The translations under genes were made by a program, and so were the position numbers. Below the pieces are notes generated by a model, which was given only the letters and a program-made list of their open reading frames with translations, was not told where the DNA came from and did not search any database. Below, in pieces: positions 5,225 to 5,892 of a DNA stretch of 5,892 nucleotides (position 1 is its first letter; every line of letters begins with the position of its first letter). This stretch comes from an uncultured Flavobacteriaceae bacterium. GTDB taxonomy: Bacteria > Bacteroidota > Bacteroidia > Flavobacteriales > Flavobacteriaceae. The stretch spans positions 1 through 5,892 of the forward strand of contig CALITN010000138.1 of assembly GCA_938041595.1 (NCBI GenBank). Reading direction: 5' to 3'.

Positions 5225-5659
5225 ATGAACCTGCCTAAACAACTTCTTCCTTTTTTGTCCTTGCTTTTGGGAATGCTCTGCTGGGCACAAAAGCCCCCTT
5301 TTGTAAATGCACTCGATCAATCAAAAGGGCGGTTGACTGGGGTTCAAATAGTCCAAGACCGCAGCCGGATGGACGCCCCTCCAAAGGTGATCGTAAGAGG
5401 TTACAATACGTGGAACAATAATGCGCCGCTTTATGTGATCGATGGGGTTCAAACCGAAGATCCCATGCTCTTTAATAGTATAAATCCTTATGATATTGAA
5501 TCCGTTACAGCCCTAAAAGGTCCCAGTGCTTCTGTGTATGGAGCCCGAGGTGCCAATGGAGTCATCATCGTAAAAACGAAGGAAGCGGCTTATGCCTCAA
5601 AAAAAAACCGCAAGAAAAAAAAGAAGAGAAAAAAGAGATCCCAAAAAGCTAAGCAATAA
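5225..5659 (+). CDS. Stand-alone TonB-receptor plug-domain protein with Lys/Arg-rich tail
   Basis: From the ATG at 5225 this is 144 residues, with a Sec signal peptide (residues 1-21: basic start, Leu-rich core, ending CWA before Q) and no lipobox. An in-frame ATG at 5183 would add 14 residues; I prefer 5225 because it places the signal peptide correctly, but 5183 is possible. The middle (about 29-119) is the plug of SusC-type TonB-dependent receptors: GRLTGVQIVQ, KVIVRGYNT, NNAPLYVIDGV, SINPYDIESVTALKGPSAS, and YGARGANGVIIVKTK. No beta-barrel follows and no carboxypeptidase-like domain precedes it, so it cannot be a transporter by itself. The last 19 residues hold 11 Lys and 3 Arg. It could be a periplasmic interaction domain or a degenerate receptor piece. 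It lies 56 nt after the lipoprotein gene on the same strand. The tail is encoded by A-runs at 5599-5607 and 5615-5622, which makes its frame fragile. Confidence 0.85.
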   Translation: MNLPKQLLPFLSLLLGMLCWAQKPPFVNALDQSKGRLTGVQIVQDRSRMDAPPKVIVRGYNTWNNNAPLYVIDGVQTEDPMLFNSINPYDIESVTALKGPSASVYGARGANGVIIVKTKEAAYASKKNRKKKKKRKKRSQKAKQ

Positions 5660-5714
5660 GACTATGAGGAGCCCTTGCTTGGGGGGACACATTTCTAAAG
5701 TAAACCAAATCAAA

Positions 5715-5747
5715 ATGAAAAAAGTGTTAGTTCCGGACAATTACTAA
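5715..5747 (+). other. 10-codon mini-ORF with gene-start-like context
   Basis: An ATG at 5715, preceded by AATCAAA, begins MKKVLVPDNY and stops at TAA 5745-5747. The MKKVLV start and A-rich leader resemble the beginnings of nearby exported-protein genes, which suggests a truncated gene remnant. A leader peptide is the other reading, because its end lies inside the hairpin 5725-5749. Too short to be called a gene with confidence. Confidence 0.25.
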
Positions 5748-5749
5748 CA
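5725..5749 (-). terminator. Hairpin with T-run on the minus strand
   Basis: TGTTAGT (5725-5731) and ACTAACA (5743-5749) form a perfect 7-bp stem around an 11-nt loop containing TCCGGA. On the minus strand the stem is followed by C and six T (5723-5718), the layout of an intrinsic terminator. The stem has only two G-C pairs, so it would be weak. Confidence 0.3.
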
Positions 5750-5795
5750 AAGGTATCGTGTCATACGAAAGCAAGGCTCCTATATCATAGCATTA

Positions 5796-5803
5796 CAAAG
5801 ATA
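5796..5803 (-). promoter_or_regulatory. Exact -7 element on the minus strand
   Basis: Read on the minus strand, 5803-5796 is TATCTTTG, an exact match to TAnnTTTG. No TTG is present at the usual upstream distance. A transcript from it would start near 5790, run through the inverted-repeat region and could end at the hairpin and T-run at 5749-5718, about 70 nt. Confidence 0.28.
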
Positions 5804-5854
5804 ACTTCAGGAATGCTAAAGAACTGATAAAGAGACGTTAAAAAGCGTTAAATT

Positions 5855-5881
5855 AAAAACCCTCCTTAATGGAGGGTTTTT
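5855..5881 (+). terminator. Strong intrinsic terminator
   Basis: AAAAACCCTCC (5855-5865) and GGAGGGTTTTT (5871-5881) are perfect reverse complements, giving an 11-bp stem with a 5-nt loop TTAAT. The 3' side ends in five T. The A-run on the other side makes it usable in both directions. It is the clearest terminator in the window and probably ends the lipoprotein/plug transcript about 200 nt after the last stop codon, and may also serve a gene beyond the window's end. Confidence 0.9.
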
Positions 5882-5892
5882 CTATTCTTAGT

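Larger units (their letters stand above)
5662..5790. repeat. Imperfect long inverted repeat with nested hairpin
   Basis: The left arm (5662-5680, CTATGAGGAGCCCTTGCTT) is matched by the reverse complement of 5769-5790 over CTATGA, GGAGCC and TTGCTT, with one extra C on the left and an extra TATA on the right. Further in, GACAC at 5685-5689 matches GTGTC at 5758-5762. Inside, TGTTAGT (5725-5731) pairs with ACTAACA (5743-5749). No transposase or clear target duplication is seen. It may be a structured RNA, or the remains of a small mobile element. Confidence 0.5.

Noticed and set aside
5662..5790. Intact insertion sequence or MITE
   Set aside because: The inverted arms are imperfect, there is no transposase and no target-site duplication is evident. 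Kept only as a repeat of unknown origin.

Overview
The window looks like a chromosomal segment of a member of the Bacteroidota, most likely class Flavobacteriia. Reasons: two proteins resemble families I know from that group (DUF6503, and a SusC-type TonB plug domain); gene starts lack Shine-Dalgarno sequences but have A-rich leaders; and TAnnTTTG-like -7 elements occur between genes. Base composition is moderately AT-rich. These assignments rest on reading the translations; no database search was possible.

Layout. 1-382: the 3' part of a GNAT acetyltransferase gene cut by the window edge. 383-683: non-coding, with several small inverted repeats. 684-1656: a sterol desaturase/fatty acid hydroxylase superfamily membrane enzyme. 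Its reading frame appears broken near its N-terminus: a membrane-segment-like start (684 to about 756) lies one frame away from the catalytic body (757-1656). 1717-1914: a 65-residue DUF6356-like protein. 1915-2186: non-coding, with an 11-bp direct repeat. 2187-2903 (minus): a secreted DUF6503-like protein. 2904-3115: a divergent promoter region with a probable structured 5' leader. 3116-4438: a DEAD-box RNA helicase with DEFD in motif II and a basic N-terminal extension. 4439-4655: a leader region with one small hairpin. 4656-5168: an NTF2-like lipoprotein. 5225-5659: a small secreted protein that is essentially a lone TonB-receptor plug domain with a Lys/Arg tail. 5660-5892: non-coding, with a nested inverted repeat, a 10-codon mini-ORF and a strong intrinsic terminator at the window's end.

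How the genes relate. Most look like independent housekeeping or accessory genes rather than one pathway. The only probable operon is the NTF2-like lipoprotein plus the plug-only protein: same strand, 56 nt or less apart, both exported. Their transcript could run to the terminator at 5855-5881. I see no CRISPR array, tRNA, rRNA, transposase or defence system. The points most worth a second look are the split desaturase frame at a homopolymer, the plug-only protein whose tail is encoded by slippage-prone A-tracts, the nested inverted repeat downstream of it, and the hairpin in the helicase leader.
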